DNA of 64,000 nucleotides from Metabacillus sediminilitoris (GCF_009720625.1 NZ_CP046266.1:4349501-4413500); one strand, 5' to 3'. Numbered from the stretch's first letter, positions 48,724 to 58,496 are shown. Notes: a model not told the origin generated them from the sequence alone. Translations and numbers: made by a program.

Positions 48724-48852
48724 AAAGCGCAAGCGCCTTGTACAGCCCCGACAAGCATAATCCAATTTGGAATAGAAGGCGTTCTTTGCCTTCTATTCCA
48801 AATTGGATTATGACCTCGAGGGGCTAGGCGCTGGAGCTGGATGTCGAGCGCT
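48724..48852. repeat. Palindromic repeat element, family 2, complete copy
   Basis: It starts AAAAGCGCAAGCGCC and ends GGCGCTGGAGCTGG. Inside, 48756-48780 and 48788-48812 are a perfect 25-bp inverted repeat with a 7-nt loop; an outer AGCGCC..AGCCCC / GGGGCT..GGCGCT pair encloses it. It directly follows the FHA gene and could also terminate transcription. Confidence 0.75.
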
Positions 48853-48893
48853 TATCCACAGTACAAGAATTTTATAATTTCCTAAACGATAAA

Positions 48894-48950
48894 AAAAGCT
48901 GACGTATTAAGGAATTACATGTCGTAATTCTCTAATAGCGTCAGCTTTTT
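48894..48950 (-). terminator. Terminator of murC
   Basis: AAAAAGCTGACG pairs with CGTCAGCTTTTT at the ends of a 57-nt stem; an inner GAATTAC/GTAATTC pair adds a second helix. Confidence 0.7.
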
Positions 48951-48963
48951 AGTTAAATAATGA

Positions 48964-50262
48964 TTATGCTAAAACCTTTTCATAAGCTTCTTGATATTTT
49001 TGAATATCTCCAGCACCCATAAATACTAATACAGCACCTTTATGTGTTTTCAATACAGAAGTGTGGTTTTCCTCAATTAATTGAGAATGATCAATTTTTT
49101 CAAGAAGACTTTCAATCGAGAGATTTCCGACATTTTCTCTAGCTGATCCGAAGATATCACATAAGTAAACAAAGTCAGCCTTTTGTAAACTCTCAGCAAA
49201 TTCTGATAAGAAAGATTGCGTTCTAGTAAACGTATGAGGCTGGAACACTGCAACAATTTCTCTGTCTGGATATTTCTGTCTTGCAGCATCAATTGTCGCA
49301 TTGATCTCTGTCGGATGGTGGGCATAATCATCTATTAAGATTTGATCACCAACTCTTTTTTCATTAAAGCGTCTCTTTACACCTTCAAATGTTTGCAGCC
49401 TTTGCTGAATGATCTCAACGTCAATTCCTTCATAATGACACAATGCAATAACTGATAGAGCATTTAAAATACTGTGATCACCATACGTTGTAATTTTAAA
49501 TGTTGCATAAAAATTGTTACGAACATAAACATCGAAGGTAGTTCCTTCTGTAGATTTTACAATGTTTCTCGCTTGAAAATCATTGTCATCACCAAATCCA
49601 TAATAAACAACAGGAACTTTTGCTTGAATTTTCTGCAGTTGCTTATCATCCCCACAAGCAATAATTCCTTTTTTCACTTGAAGTGCCATTTCCTGAAATG
49701 CACTAAAAACATCTTCAATATTTGTAAAATAATCTGGATGATCAAAATCAATGTTTGTCATAATCGCATAATCAGGCATATATGCTAAGAAATGTCTACG
49801 ATACTCGCATGCTTCAAATGCAAAGTATTTGCTGTTGGGAATCCCATGACCCGTTCCATCCCCAATTAAATAAGAAGTTGGTTCCGCACCTTGGATAACA
49901 TGTGATAACAAACCAGTTGTTGAAGTTTTTCCATGTACACCAGTTATCCCGACACTTGTATACATTTGCATAAAATCACCTAAAAAACGGTGATAACGAA
50001 TGACAGGCAGGCCAAGATTGAACGCTTCTTCTATTTCTGGATGCGTATCAGGAAATGCATTTCCTGCAATAATTGTTAACCCCTCTTTAATATTCTCTTT
50101 CGCAAAGGGTAAAATTTTAATGTTACGAGTTTCAAGGGCTTTTTGTGTAAATATTTTCTTTTCAATATCAGAGCCCTGAACTTCATAATTCATATCGTGT
50201 AAAATTTGTGCAAGGGCACTCATACCAGTCCCTTTAATTCCAACAAAATGATAAACAGTCAT
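48964..50262 (-). CDS. murC: UDP-N-acetylmuramate-L-alanine ligase
   Basis: Adds L-alanine to UDP-MurNAc in peptidoglycan precursor synthesis. The 432-residue product begins [19 protein letters not shown], has the ATP loop [11 protein letters not shown] (about residue 108), and [12 protein letters not shown]. The frame is open six codons further, but ATG 50262 has GGAGG 8 nt upstream and gives the B. subtilis length of 432. Confidence 0.98.
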   Translation of the reverse strand: MTVYHFVGIKGTGMSALAQILHDMNYEVQGSDIEKKIFTQKALETRNIKILPFAKENIKEGLTIIAGNAFPDTHPEIEEAFNLGLPVIRYHRFLGDFMQMYTSVGITGVHGKTSTTGLLSHVIQGAEPTSYLIGDGTGHGIPNSKYFAFEACEYRRHFLAYMPDYAIMTNIDFDHPDYFTNIEDVFSAFQEMALQVKKGIIACGDDKQLQKIQAKVPVVYYGFGDDNDFQARNIVKSTEGTTFDVYVRNNFYATFKITTYGDHSILNALSVIALCHYEGIDVEIIQQRLQTFEGVKRRFNEKRVGDQILIDDYAHHPTEINATIDAARQKYPDREIVAVFQPHTFTRTQSFLSEFAESLQKADFVYLCDIFGSARENVGNLSIESLLEKIDHSQLIEENHTSVLKTHKGAVLVFMGAGDIQKYQEAYEKVLA

Positions 50263-50691
50263 AAATAGAACCTCCAACAAACGTCTATCTGATTAACAGT
50301 ATATGACGCTCATCTAGATTTGCAACCCATCTATATGAAACCAATAAGAATAGCGCTAAGAGCCATTTTTGGTAACAAGCAAAGGACATGTTCTTTCACC
50401 TTCTGACAGTTATTGCTTAAATGACCTCTTGCAGTCAGAAACGCGAAAGTCTCATATCTTGATTCACATACACACCCTGTGCTTTGCCAATGGCGCCTAG
50501 AGCAAAACATCGAAACTAAGTACAAAAAAAACGATACTTACTTTTCGTAAATTAAAGCTTAAAATACAACTCTAATTTTATGTTTTCTTATTTTTCACTA
50601 ACATATGTAATCAGCTTACGGTTGTATATTATATCACTTGAAAAAGATAATGACCATGAAAACTATTGAATATTAATAATGTCTAATCTTT
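50263..50691. other. Intergenic region with an unassigned 200-bp segment
   Basis: A gap of about 430 bp. The stretch 50331-50525 is open on the minus strand for 64 codons but lacks a ribosome site, and its product (cysteine-rich, no family) looks non-coding. It begins and ends with GCGCC/AGCGCT-type motifs like hairpin-repeat family 2, so it may be another repeat. Confidence is low. Confidence 0.35.
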
Positions 50692-51351
50692 TCAAGAGTT
50701 ATTCCAACAATATTTTATAGCAAATTTCTTTAAATATGTTCGCCAGTTATCAGTATTCGTTACACCTTGATCGACTAAATTGTTCAATTTCATATCATGC
50801 GGAACAAAAATTTCACTAATACATAATAGCTGATCTAGTACTGGAAGTGAACGTAAGAAGACAGTATGATCATTATATTTCATATCCTTCATCATCGTCT
50901 TAATCGTACAATGTTCACCAGTTACTATTTTCTTTGCAAATATATGATTTCCCTCTGATTTTATTACTTTAAAAGGTTCAAGTACACTTGCCATAAAAAG
51001 TGCATGGACAATCGAATGTAATGGATGTGTTCTATGCCCATGCTCTGCATATGTTTGGTACATTGTTTTACCTTTAATCGTTATATAATCGAACGTAAAC
51101 CAATCGAGAAAAAGCTGCTCTTCTATTTTAGAAAATATATGGGCGTGCCCACATCCGACTATTTCACTAAATATATATTTTGCCTTTACTTTCTCTCTAA
51201 TGTTTACATATCGATTTACATAATTTTGGATTAATTCAACCTGCTCAATTATAAAAGCAGACTGCTGAATTTCTTTTTCCTTACGCATTTTCTGAATCGA
51301 AATAATATTATCCATAATTCCCCAACTTTTTAAAGCAGCCTTTGCTTCCAT
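50692..51351 (-). CDS. Hypothetical protein with WFxFDY motif
   Basis: A 219-residue soluble protein not assigned to a known enzyme. FLDWFTFDYITIKGKTMYQTY (about residues 81-101) recalls the N-terminal motif of SEC-C-associated uncharacterised proteins; no SEC-C zinc motif follows here. HKH-type residues (GHGHRTHPLHSIVHALFMAS-like segment, about 106-125) are histidine-rich. Start uncertain: ATG 51351 lacks a ribosome site, and ATG 51315 (MDNIISIQ) has GGGGA. It lies between murC and sftA. Confidence 0.6.
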   Translation of the reverse strand: MEAKAALKSWGIMDNIISIQKMRKEKEIQQSAFIIEQVELIQNYVNRYVNIREKVKAKYIFSEIVGCGHAHIFSKIEEQLFLDWFTFDYITIKGKTMYQTYAEHGHRTHPLHSIVHALFMASVLEPFKVIKSEGNHIFAKKIVTGEHCTIKTMMKDMKYNDHTVFLRSLPVLDQLLCISEIFVPHDMKLNNLVDQGVTNTDNWRTYLKKFAIKYCWNNS

Positions 51352-51400
51352 TCTTAACTTGCAGCTTTGAACTAGTTTTATTCATCTGTTCAAAATCCAA

Positions 51401-53983
51401 TTAATTGGCGCTGCTTTCATATAAAGATTCTAATTGATCTTCAGAAATGAGGATATCTCTTGGTTTACTACCTTTATTTTCAGAAATAATACCTTGAATC
51501 TCCATCATATCAATTAGTCTTGCAGCACGATTATAACCAATGCGGAAATGTCTTTGAAGAAGTGATGTTGAAGCACCGCCTTGCTGTACAACAAATTCAC
51601 ATGCTTCTAGAAATAATTCATCCTCTTCTGCCTGAATATTGGCCTTTTTCACTAATTCATCCTGGTGAAATAAATAATTAGGCTTTGATTGGCGTTTTAC
51701 ATGTTTAACCACACGATCAATTTCATCATCTGTAACAAAGGATCCTTGTAACCTGACAGCTTTCGATGAACCATTCTCTAAGAAGAGCATATCTCCTCTT
51801 CCAAGGAGTTTTTCTGCACCATTAACATCAATAATTGTTCTAGAGTCTACCTGAGAAGAAACAGAAAAAGCAATTCTTGTCGGGATATTTGCTTTAATTA
51901 AACCTGTAATAACATCAACAGACGGTCGTTGTGTTGCAACGATTAAATGAATTCCACATGCTCGTGCTTTCTGTGCAATTCGACAAATTGCTTCTTCTAC
52001 ATCACTAGGAGCAACCATCATGAGATCTGCTAACTCATCGATGATAATCACTAAATAAGGAAGATGTTCTCCTTGTTTATGCTCTTTTACAAGTTGATTG
52101 TAACGGGTTATTTCTCTAGTGCCTGAATGAGCAAAAAGTTCATAGCGGCGCTCCATTTCCTCCACAGCCCATTTTAATGCAGCTGTTGCTGCTTTTACAT
52201 CCGTAATAACTGGACTTACTAAGTGTGGAATATCATTATATGGCGCCAATTCAACCATTTTCGGGTCAATAAGCATGAGCTTCACTTCATGTGGTGTAGA
52301 CTTGTACAACAAGCTAACTAAAATTGTATTAATACAAACACTTTTACCCGATCCAGTTGCACCCGCAATTAAACCATGGGGCATTTTCTTTAAATCTGTA
52401 ACCGCAGGCTGACCTGCGATGTCTAGTCCTAACACAGCTGTCATTGGTGAAGGATTCTCTCGAAATTCTTTACTTCGTAATATCTCTCTCAAGTAGACAG
52501 TCTTACTTATTTTATTCGGGACTTCTATACCTATTGTATTTTTCCCTGGAATTGGTGCCTCAATTCTAATATCTTTAGCAGCTAGGCTTAATTTTATATC
52601 ATCGCTTAAATTTGTAATTTTATTTACCTTTACACCTGGCTCCGGATGTACTTCGAACCTTGTCACAGACGGGCCTTGTGTCACGTTTACAACACTTGCT
52701 CGAACATTGAAATTACTTAGTGTCACATCTAAAAGTTCCTTCTGCTCATTCAACCATGTATGATCTTCCACTAATTCATTTTCAGGTACATTTAAATATG
52801 AAAGCGACGGAAACTGATAGCTATCTTTTCTAGCTGGAATGCTTTGCTTATCTCTACCAAACATCAGCACGTTGAAAGGATGAGAAGATTTTGCTGTTGA
52901 ATGATGGTTTATTTGTTTTTTTCTTTCAACTGTTTGTTCATCTTGGTGAAGATCACCAGAATGATGATCGGTTGGAGAATTTGTTTGTAAAACAGGTAAT
53001 TTGTCATTTGACTTCTCTACAGTTTTATCAACGAGATCGATTTCATAATCCGTTTGATCAATAGGTTCAATCTTTTCCAGATTACTTTCTTCTAGATTGT
53101 ATATTCTTTCCTTATGTTCTGACAAATCGATATGAACCTTTTCAATAGCTTCATAATCTTCAACAGCTAATTCCTCGTCATTATTTAAAATGATGATTTC
53201 TGGATGTTCTTCATATTCCGCCATATCCGTGACTTGTTCATTTACAATTCTTATCTCTTCATTTATTTGTAACTCTTCCTCTTCTGCCATTTCAACAATA
53301 TCTAAATGCCCTTTAGATTCCATTGAATCAAGCTCATCAATCGTGTAGCTCGATTCAATGGACATTTTTTGCTCTTCTTTTTCATTCTGTCTATCATCTA
53401 CATAATAATTGGTAGAATTCTTTTCAGCACCATGATCTTGTTGAATGTCATTTACGACGAAATCTGAAAGCTTCGCCTTTTCTCCTGTGGGAATATATTG
53501 ATCATTGACAGAATATATTTTATCTTTAGGTTGATGGATCTTCAGTGAACTTTTCTCTCGTGACTGAAATCCAAAAACAGGAGACGGAATCGCAGTTAGT
53601 TGAAAAGGCCGTTTTGGTTTCTCATCATCATTTTTCAATCTCTCATCTCTTGTTCGATTATTTGTATGGTTGGTAAAAGAAGCTATATTTCCGTTTTGCT
53701 TTTTCTTATCGTATGTACGTGATGGCTGTCTTGGACGTTCGTCACGGAAAGTTTGTTTCTCATCTGGTATCATTGGAAATTTAAAATTCCCCTTAGGGTA
53801 TTGATAAGAAATCCTTGCTTCTGCTATTTGATTTGCTCCACTTTGAGCACCCTCGGTTGAAGGGTTGTTAAGGACGTTTCGCGGGATATTATTTGTAGAT
53901 TCAGGTAAAACATCGTCCTTTTGCTCATCATCTTTCAGATCATCTCCAGATAAAAAGGAGACTAGCTTAGTTAACCAATTCAT
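51401..53983 (-). CDS. sftA: SftA (YtpT), soluble FtsK/SpoIIIE-type DNA translocase
   Basis: An 860-residue DNA pump that clears chromosome ends from the septum. It lacks membrane helices. A long, acidic, low-complexity linker (about 15-370) precedes the motor (about 390-745; Walker A GLIAGATGSGKSV, Walker B LVIIIDELADL) and the DNA-reading gamma winged helix (about 790-855; GGASTSLLQRHFRIGYNRAAR). ATG 53983 (MNWLTKLVSF) matches the family start; the GTG at 53992 is unlikely. Some 90 residues shorter than B. subtilis SftA, in the linker. Confidence 0.95.
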   Translation of the reverse strand: MNWLTKLVSFLSGDDLKDDEQKDDVLPESTNNIPRNVLNNPSTEGAQSGANQIAEARISYQYPKGNFKFPMIPDEKQTFRDERPRQPSRTYDKKKQNGNIASFTNHTNNRTRDERLKNDDEKPKRPFQLTAIPSPVFGFQSREKSSLKIHQPKDKIYSVNDQYIPTGEKAKLSDFVVNDIQQDHGAEKNSTNYYVDDRQNEKEEQKMSIESSYTIDELDSMESKGHLDIVEMAEEEELQINEEIRIVNEQVTDMAEYEEHPEIIILNNDEELAVEDYEAIEKVHIDLSEHKERIYNLEESNLEKIEPIDQTDYEIDLVDKTVEKSNDKLPVLQTNSPTDHHSGDLHQDEQTVERKKQINHHSTAKSSHPFNVLMFGRDKQSIPARKDSYQFPSLSYLNVPENELVEDHTWLNEQKELLDVTLSNFNVRASVVNVTQGPSVTRFEVHPEPGVKVNKITNLSDDIKLSLAAKDIRIEAPIPGKNTIGIEVPNKISKTVYLREILRSKEFRENPSPMTAVLGLDIAGQPAVTDLKKMPHGLIAGATGSGKSVCINTILVSLLYKSTPHEVKLMLIDPKMVELAPYNDIPHLVSPVITDVKAATAALKWAVEEMERRYELFAHSGTREITRYNQLVKEHKQGEHLPYLVIIIDELADLMMVAPSDVEEAICRIAQKARACGIHLIVATQRPSVDVITGLIKANIPTRIAFSVSSQVDSRTIIDVNGAEKLLGRGDMLFLENGSSKAVRLQGSFVTDDEIDRVVKHVKRQSKPNYLFHQDELVKKANIQAEEDELFLEACEFVVQQGGASTSLLQRHFRIGYNRAARLIDMMEIQGIISENKGSKPRDILISEDQLESLYESSAN

Positions 53984-54384
53984 TTTTATCACTCTTTCAA
54001 CAATTCAAAATATCATCTATCCTATTGTAACAATAAATACTAGTTTTGTAGACAAAAGTAAAAGTAGTTTTAGTAAAATAAAAGAAAAAAAGAGGATAAC
54101 CGATTTTATCAATGCTCCATTAGGATAGATACATTATTCGGTCGCCTCTAATTATTTTCTTTTATTTTCCTATTAAATCATTCGATCTATGAAAGGAGTT
54201 TATGGGTGTTTCCTCTTCCCGCTTAATCGGAAAGTAACATTCTACCCTTTCATAGGTTAAAGCGGAGCTTTAGGATAGCTGCTGTTGATGACATGATGTT
54301 CCGTGAGGGAAAGGGTGTTTGTATGACATTTCGAGCATGACAAGCCTAGCTATCAAACAACAGGTATAAAATGTTTTTACAGCT
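53984..54384. other. Intergenic region where ytpR is expected; possible structured RNA
   Basis: A gap of about 400 bp between ytpQ and sftA; B. subtilis has ytpR here. CTATGAAAGG (54187) and CCTTTCATAG (54246) form a perfect 10-bp stem. GATAGCT (54274)/AGCTATC (54348) and CTGTTG (54282)/CAACAG (54358) pair in a crossing, pseudoknot-like order. A 23-codon plus-strand frame begins at 54189, with no clear ribosome site. No protein is supportable. Confidence 0.45.
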
Positions 54385-55188
54385 TTATTTATACGGTTTA
54401 TTTTTCCCTAAAATAAAGATTGGTTCCAGCTGTTTATTTTCATATAAAAAAGACAAAGCCGTAATAGGGATTGTTCCACTTGCAAAAAAGCTCATTGTTA
54501 GTTGAGCAAGGATATCATAGCCTGTATCATTTCGAACATCTACGATAATAAGTACATCTTGGTGCGGGACAGCTACTGCCATTTCCCCTTCTATTTTATC
54601 TTCAAATGACTGAAGAAGATTTTCATTCAGGATGCGGCTTGCATCATAACCATCATTTGCATTAAAAAAATAAAAAATGTTACCTGCTACGATGTCTTCT
54701 TTTACACTTGTCTCTAATGACCTAATATTAAATAATGAGATTTCTTTTAATTGCTCACTAGTCCAATTTTCTTTTTTCATCATATTTTCATCTATTAATC
54801 GATATGTATTTCCAAGATCTAACCCATAATAGATTCTAGTTTCTGCTGTATGCTCGCTATAACACAGCTTAATACCTTCATTCGTTTCAGTAGGGAACGA
54901 GGTAGATCGAATCACTGGAAAAACGGACTTTTCTTTTCCTGTCAACTCTTGTTTTTCATTCATAACGGTTAACGCTTCTTCTACATAATAAACAACTTCA
55001 TCAATTGCTTTTTCCTTTGATGTTTCCCATTTCGCAATGATGCCTGGTAACGATAAGGTAACTCCTTTTTTCGTTGCTGCATCCTCAACTCTTAACATAT
55101 CTTTCTTACGATCAAATTCAAACGACCATTGTGTTTGTTGCAGCTTTTCTTTTAACATCTCCACCATTTTTCTTGAAGTCATTTTCAT
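54385..55188 (-). CDS. ytpQ: YtpQ, DUF1444 (UPF0354) protein
   Basis: A 267-residue protein beginning [18 protein letters not shown] and containing [15 protein letters not shown] (about 40-54), as in B. subtilis YtpQ. No membrane segment. Function unknown. AAAGGAGG precedes the ATG. It lies 35 nt after ytpP. Confidence 0.92.
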   Translation of the reverse strand: MKMTSRKMVEMLKEKLQQTQWSFEFDRKKDMLRVEDAATKKGVTLSLPGIIAKWETSKEKAIDEVVYYVEEALTVMNEKQELTGKEKSVFPVIRSTSFPTETNEGIKLCYSEHTAETRIYYGLDLGNTYRLIDENMMKKENWTSEQLKEISLFNIRSLETSVKEDIVAGNIFYFFNANDGYDASRILNENLLQSFEDKIEGEMAVAVPHQDVLIIVDVRNDTGYDILAQLTMSFFASGTIPITALSFLYENKQLEPIFILGKNKPYK

Positions 55189-55223
55189 GTTTTGTTCCCT
55201 CCTTTCTATTTTATTAAAAGTAA

Positions 55224-55541
55224 TTAAATAGTAAGACTATTGATAAAGTCTTGAATTTGTTCTTGTGTTTTACGGTCTTTGTTTACAAAACGTCCGATTT
55301 CTTCTCCATTATGAAAAGCAACAAAGCTCGGAATACCAAACACATTTAAAACTGCACATAAATCGATAAACTCGTCGCGATCAACGTAATAGAACGTATA
55401 CTTGCTATTTTCTTCTTCTAATTGGGGTAGAATTGGTTCTATCACCCGACAATCTGGACACCAATCTGCCGAAAACATTAAGATTGTATTTTCACCTTGA
55501 ATAACTTGTTTATATTCATCCATTGATGTTAATTTCTTCAT
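55224..55541 (-). CDS. ytpP: YtpP, thioredoxin-like protein
   Basis: A 105-residue thioredoxin-fold protein with the active site [10 protein letters not shown] (about residues 26-35) and the cis-proline FGIPSFVAF. In Bacillus it reduces mixed disulfides (including bacillithiol) or serves as an accessory thioredoxin. ATG 55541 has GGAGG 10 nt upstream; the ATG at 55556 overlaps that site. Confidence 0.92.
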   Translation of the reverse strand: MKKLTSMDEYKQVIQGENTILMFSADWCPDCRVIEPILPQLEEENSKYTFYYVDRDEFIDLCAVLNVFGIPSFVAFHNGEEIGRFVNKDRKTQEQIQDFINSLTI

Positions 55542-55584
55542 AAAAATATCCTCCATTTTCTATCATTGATCTATAGTATAAAAA

Positions 55585-55608
55585 AACCCTAGGTAAAAAC
55601 CAAGGGTT
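55585..55608 (-). terminator. Terminator of the lipoprotein gene or attenuator before ytpP
   Basis: AACCCTAGG pairs with CCAAGGGTT; TTTTTTTA follows on the minus strand. It lies between the lipoprotein gene and ytpP. Confidence 0.75.
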
Positions 55609-55681
55609 AAGGTTTTTTTATTCAAATCTTCATACTTTTTTCACCATAAAGTTACAAAGTAGTAGATTTAATCCTTTTTAG

Positions 55682-56182
55682 TTAATATTGTACTGATGCT
55701 GCAATATCCATCATATTCTTTGCTGAATCTGAAACTTTATTCGCCTTTGACACAGTTGTCAGCTTTGTTCCACCAATTCCAACTGTTACTTCATACTTAT
55801 TTTTTTCTAGCTTATTAACAAAAAGATATCCGAACCGATCATTATCACTAAATGTTTCCGAAATGAAAGGTTTTTGAAATTCTTCTGCTAAAGTATCATA
55901 GGATATTTTACTATTTTTCTTCTCATTTTCATTTACAAACAATATATAATCTTGATTATCTTTTTCAAGTAATACATTAAATTTATTTGTTTCTGTCACA
56001 GAAAAATCATCAGGCAAGTAATAGGAAAACAACGCTGTCTTTTCATTTGCTTTTTTAGGTTTACTCTCAAATTCTTTCTCCGTTTGCTCTATTGTTGTTT
56101 GTGTTAATTCTTCATCTGATATTGTACAACCTACTAGGGCAAGCACCATGAATAAAGTTATAACAAGAATAAATTGCTTCAC
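55682..56182 (-). CDS. Hypothetical lipoprotein
   Basis: A 166-residue secreted lipoprotein: a signal peptide with lipobox VLALVGC (Cys near residue 19), then a charged linker (EELTQTTIEQTEKEFESKPKK) and a compact soluble domain. No family recognised. GTG 56182 has GGAGG 6 nt upstream; the TTG at 56197 would include the ribosome site. It lies upstream of ytpP; a terminator separates them. Confidence 0.8.
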   Translation of the reverse strand: MKQFILVITLFMVLALVGCTISDEELTQTTIEQTEKEFESKPKKANEKTALFSYYLPDDFSVTETNKFNVLLEKDNQDYILFVNENEKKNSKISYDTLAEEFQKPFISETFSDNDRFGYLFVNKLEKNKYEVTVGIGGTKLTTVSKANKVSDSAKNMMDIAASVQY

Positions 56183-56374
56183 ATCATACCTCCTCAATTT
56201 AGTGTATCATACAGGTATCTTTTTTAATTGACAAGAATCACTACTTACATCTTCTGAAGAATGATGTTATAGAAGTAGTTTGACATTTATTATTTGATAT
56301 GTTGGTGTTATTCATACAGGACCAAAAGCTTATCTATCTTTCATTCTGTTACTTGAAAATAGAATGCACAAAAA

Positions 56375-56397
56375 GAGCGCTAAACATTTTAGCGCTC
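56375..56397 (-). terminator. Terminator, probably of ytoP-DUF84
   Basis: GAGCGCTAAA pairs with TTTAGCGCTC; TTTTTG follows on the minus strand. It lies 200 nt past the DUF84 gene because copy E sits in between. Confidence 0.65.
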
Positions 56398-56437
56398 CTT
56401 CTTATTAGCTTGATCTAAATGCTGCATTTTTAATTAT

Positions 56438-56592
56438 GGCTTTTTTCGCAAACTTACCAAGTTCAGATACTAGATTCCACGGGGCGGGCGGTGAGCATCC
56501 TCGGCATAAACCCTGCATAAGTCTCACAATCTGCTCCAATCAACCTTAAAGAGATTTCCCTTTTAAAAGCAACAATCTCTTAGAAATAAGCC
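56438..56592 (-). mobile_element. MITE-like element, copy E
   Basis: The shortest copy, 155 bp, in the orientation of copy A (GGCTTTTTTCGCAAAC to CTTAGAAATAAGCC). It is flanked by TTAATTAT (56430-56437) and CTAATTAT (56593-56600), 7 of 8 matching. The right flank contains the stop codon of the DUF84 gene. Internal parts are deleted relative to B and C. Confidence 0.75.
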
Positions 56593-56596
56593 CTAA

Positions 56597-57145
56597 TTAT
56601 TTACCTCGTTTATGTAAACGATAAGCAGCCAGACCATTGCCTTGTTCATATAAGAATTGTCCTACAAGTAGTTTAGAGAGTTGTGTAAACATTTCAGTTC
56701 GATCGACAGTACCATTGGTAAATATTCCGATGGCACCTTCATTTTGGCTAACATTTTTTTTTGCAAATTGTTCCATGATATCTCCCAATTCTTTACCAGC
56801 AAAGACTTCATTTCCTATTTCCTCAGGAATTAAAATCCTTGCTCCTCCTGCAACAATCGGCTGTAGCTGTTTGTCAATAATTGCACCCCAATTGCATAAG
56901 AAGATACCCATTTCATTTTTTACAACCCCACCCTCTAAGCCTACACCGATTTGTGCATTTTCTGCTTCAAGAGCGTTTTTGGCACGATTTATTGCTCCTG
57001 TCATTGTTTCTTCGTCAGTTAAGGGTTGTGCTGAGACATTAGACGATACTTTTGTAGCTATAAATTCTCCTGATATATACGGGGCAAATGCCGATTTCAC
57101 AGCATTTACCTTTGTTGGATTTTTCGTTCCAATTGCAATAAGCAA
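56597..57145 (-). CDS. DUF84 / YjjX-type inosine-xanthosine triphosphatase
   Basis: A 182-residue ITPase-fold protein that would remove damaged purine nucleotides (ITP, XTP). Hallmarks are IGTKNPTKVNAVKSAF (N-terminal loop) and GVGLEGGVV with the acidic metal site. I start at TTG 57145 because GGAGAG lies 7 nt upstream; the TTG at 57160 has no ribosome site. It lies 20 nt after ytoP and is likely co-transcribed. The exact substrate is inferred from the family. Confidence 0.88.
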   Translation of the reverse strand: MLIAIGTKNPTKVNAVKSAFAPYISGEFIATKVSSNVSAQPLTDEETMTGAINRAKNALEAENAQIGVGLEGGVVKNEMGIFLCNWGAIIDKQLQPIVAGGARILIPEEIGNEVFAGKELGDIMEQFAKKNVSQNEGAIGIFTNGTVDRTEMFTQLSKLLVGQFLYEQGNGLAAYRLHKRGK

Positions 57146-57165
57146 AATCTTTCTCTCCAATTTAT

Positions 57166-58239
57166 TTATGAATTATTTTTTATTGTTGCAACAGTTGTTG
57201 CATCACAAGCTTTTACGAGACAGACAAGCAATTCTTTTGCAGCAGCATAATCATCAACATGCATAATTGAGCCTGAGGTGTGAATATAGCGCGAACAAAC
57301 ACCGATTACGGTTGAAGGGACACCATGATTCGATACATGCACACGACCTGCATCTGTTCCTCCTTGGGATACAAAATATTGGTATGGTATCTGATTTGTT
57401 TCTGCCATATCTAGAACAAATTCTCTCATGCCGCGATGTGTTACCATAGAACGGTCATAAATACGTAATACAGCTCCTTTTCCAAGCTGCCCGAATTCTT
57501 TTTTGTCACCACTCATATCATTTGCAGGCCCTGCATCTAAGGCGAAGAAAAGGTCTGGCTTTATCATATTCGCAGCCGTTTGTGCTCCTCTTAAGCCCAC
57601 TTCCTCTTGAACAGTTGCTCCAGAATATAAAGTGTTAGAAAGTGTTTCACCTTTTAGTTCTTTTAATAGTTCAATTGCAAGCCCACAACCATAGCGGTTA
57701 TCCCATGCCTTAGCAAGAATTTTTTTCGGATTTGACATTGGTGTAAAAGGACAAAGCGGGACGATTTGTTGACCTGGCTTAATCCCAATCTTTTTTGCAT
57801 CGTCTCTGTTATCAGCACCGATATCAATTAACATATTCTTAATTTCCATTGGCTTTTTACGTTGTGACTCACTTAATAAATGTGGCGGGATCGAACCTAT
57901 GACACCAATAACTGGGCCATTATCTGTAATAATTTGAACGATTTGAGATAGCAGTACTTGGCTCCACCAGCCGCCAAGTGGCTGGAAACGCAGCATGCCA
58001 TTATCAGTAATCGCAGTAACCATGAAACCAACTTCATCCATGTGACCTGCAACCATAATGGTTGGCTCTTCTTCCTTACCACGGCGGACTCCAAAAATGC
58101 TTCCTAATTTATCTTGAACAATTTCATCTGATAATGGTTCAAGCTGTTTTTTCATAAACGCTCTTACTTGGTGTTCGTTTCCTGAAGCACCAGGAAGCTC
58201 TGTTAAGGTTTTAAATAACTCTAAAGTTTCATTATTCAT
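57166..58239 (-). CDS. ytoP: YtoP, M42-family glutamyl-aminopeptidase/deblocking peptidase
   Basis: A 357-residue M42 metallopeptidase, usually a cytosolic tetrahedral complex. Metal and active-site segments are AGHMDEVGF (about 65-73), [20 protein letters not shown] (about 210-221) and TDAGRVH. Length and neighbours match B. subtilis YtoP. ATG 58239 (MNNETLELF) is 6 nt after GAGGG; ATG 58242 is equally possible. Confidence 0.93.
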   Translation of the reverse strand: MNNETLELFKTLTELPGASGNEHQVRAFMKKQLEPLSDEIVQDKLGSIFGVRRGKEEEPTIMVAGHMDEVGFMVTAITDNGMLRFQPLGGWWSQVLLSQIVQIITDNGPVIGVIGSIPPHLLSESQRKKPMEIKNMLIDIGADNRDDAKKIGIKPGQQIVPLCPFTPMSNPKKILAKAWDNRYGCGLAIELLKELKGETLSNTLYSGATVQEEVGLRGAQTAANMIKPDLFFALDAGPANDMSGDKKEFGQLGKGAVLRIYDRSMVTHRGMREFVLDMAETNQIPYQYFVSQGGTDAGRVHVSNHGVPSTVIGVCSRYIHTSGSIMHVDDYAAAKELLVCLVKACDATTVATIKNNS

Positions 58240-58372
58240 CATTAACCCTCTTTTCAGCGAATTTCTATCTATCATTAGTAATACAATGTTTTATGTACAT
58301 CCAAATCGTTATACTACATAACATGCTATAATGTGTTATAAATACATTATGCATAAATATAACGCGAGACTT

Positions 58373-58464
58373 ATCGGATCTTTACAGGCAGTTAGCTCCA
58401 CTACAAGTTTCTTTGTTTCTCTCTAACTCAAGATAGGTTTTACTGACTGTTAAGAATGGAATAA
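58373..58464. repeat. Solo, diverged copy of the structured tandem repeat
   Basis: GCGAGACTTATCGGATCTTT is identical to the array units at 59788-60571, followed by ACAGGCAGT, an internal diverged section and ACTGACTGT (one mismatch in the stem). It lies about 130 nt after the ytoP start and 30 nt before ytzB. Confidence 0.75.
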
Positions 58465-58496
58465 AATATAATCCAAACAATAAAGGAGTGACATGA

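Noticed and set aside
53865..54128. 87-codon plus-strand frame upstream of sftA
   Set aside because: Antisense to the sftA N-terminus, no ribosome site.
56637..57266. 209-codon plus-strand frame over the DUF84 gene
   Set aside because: Complement of a certain gene.
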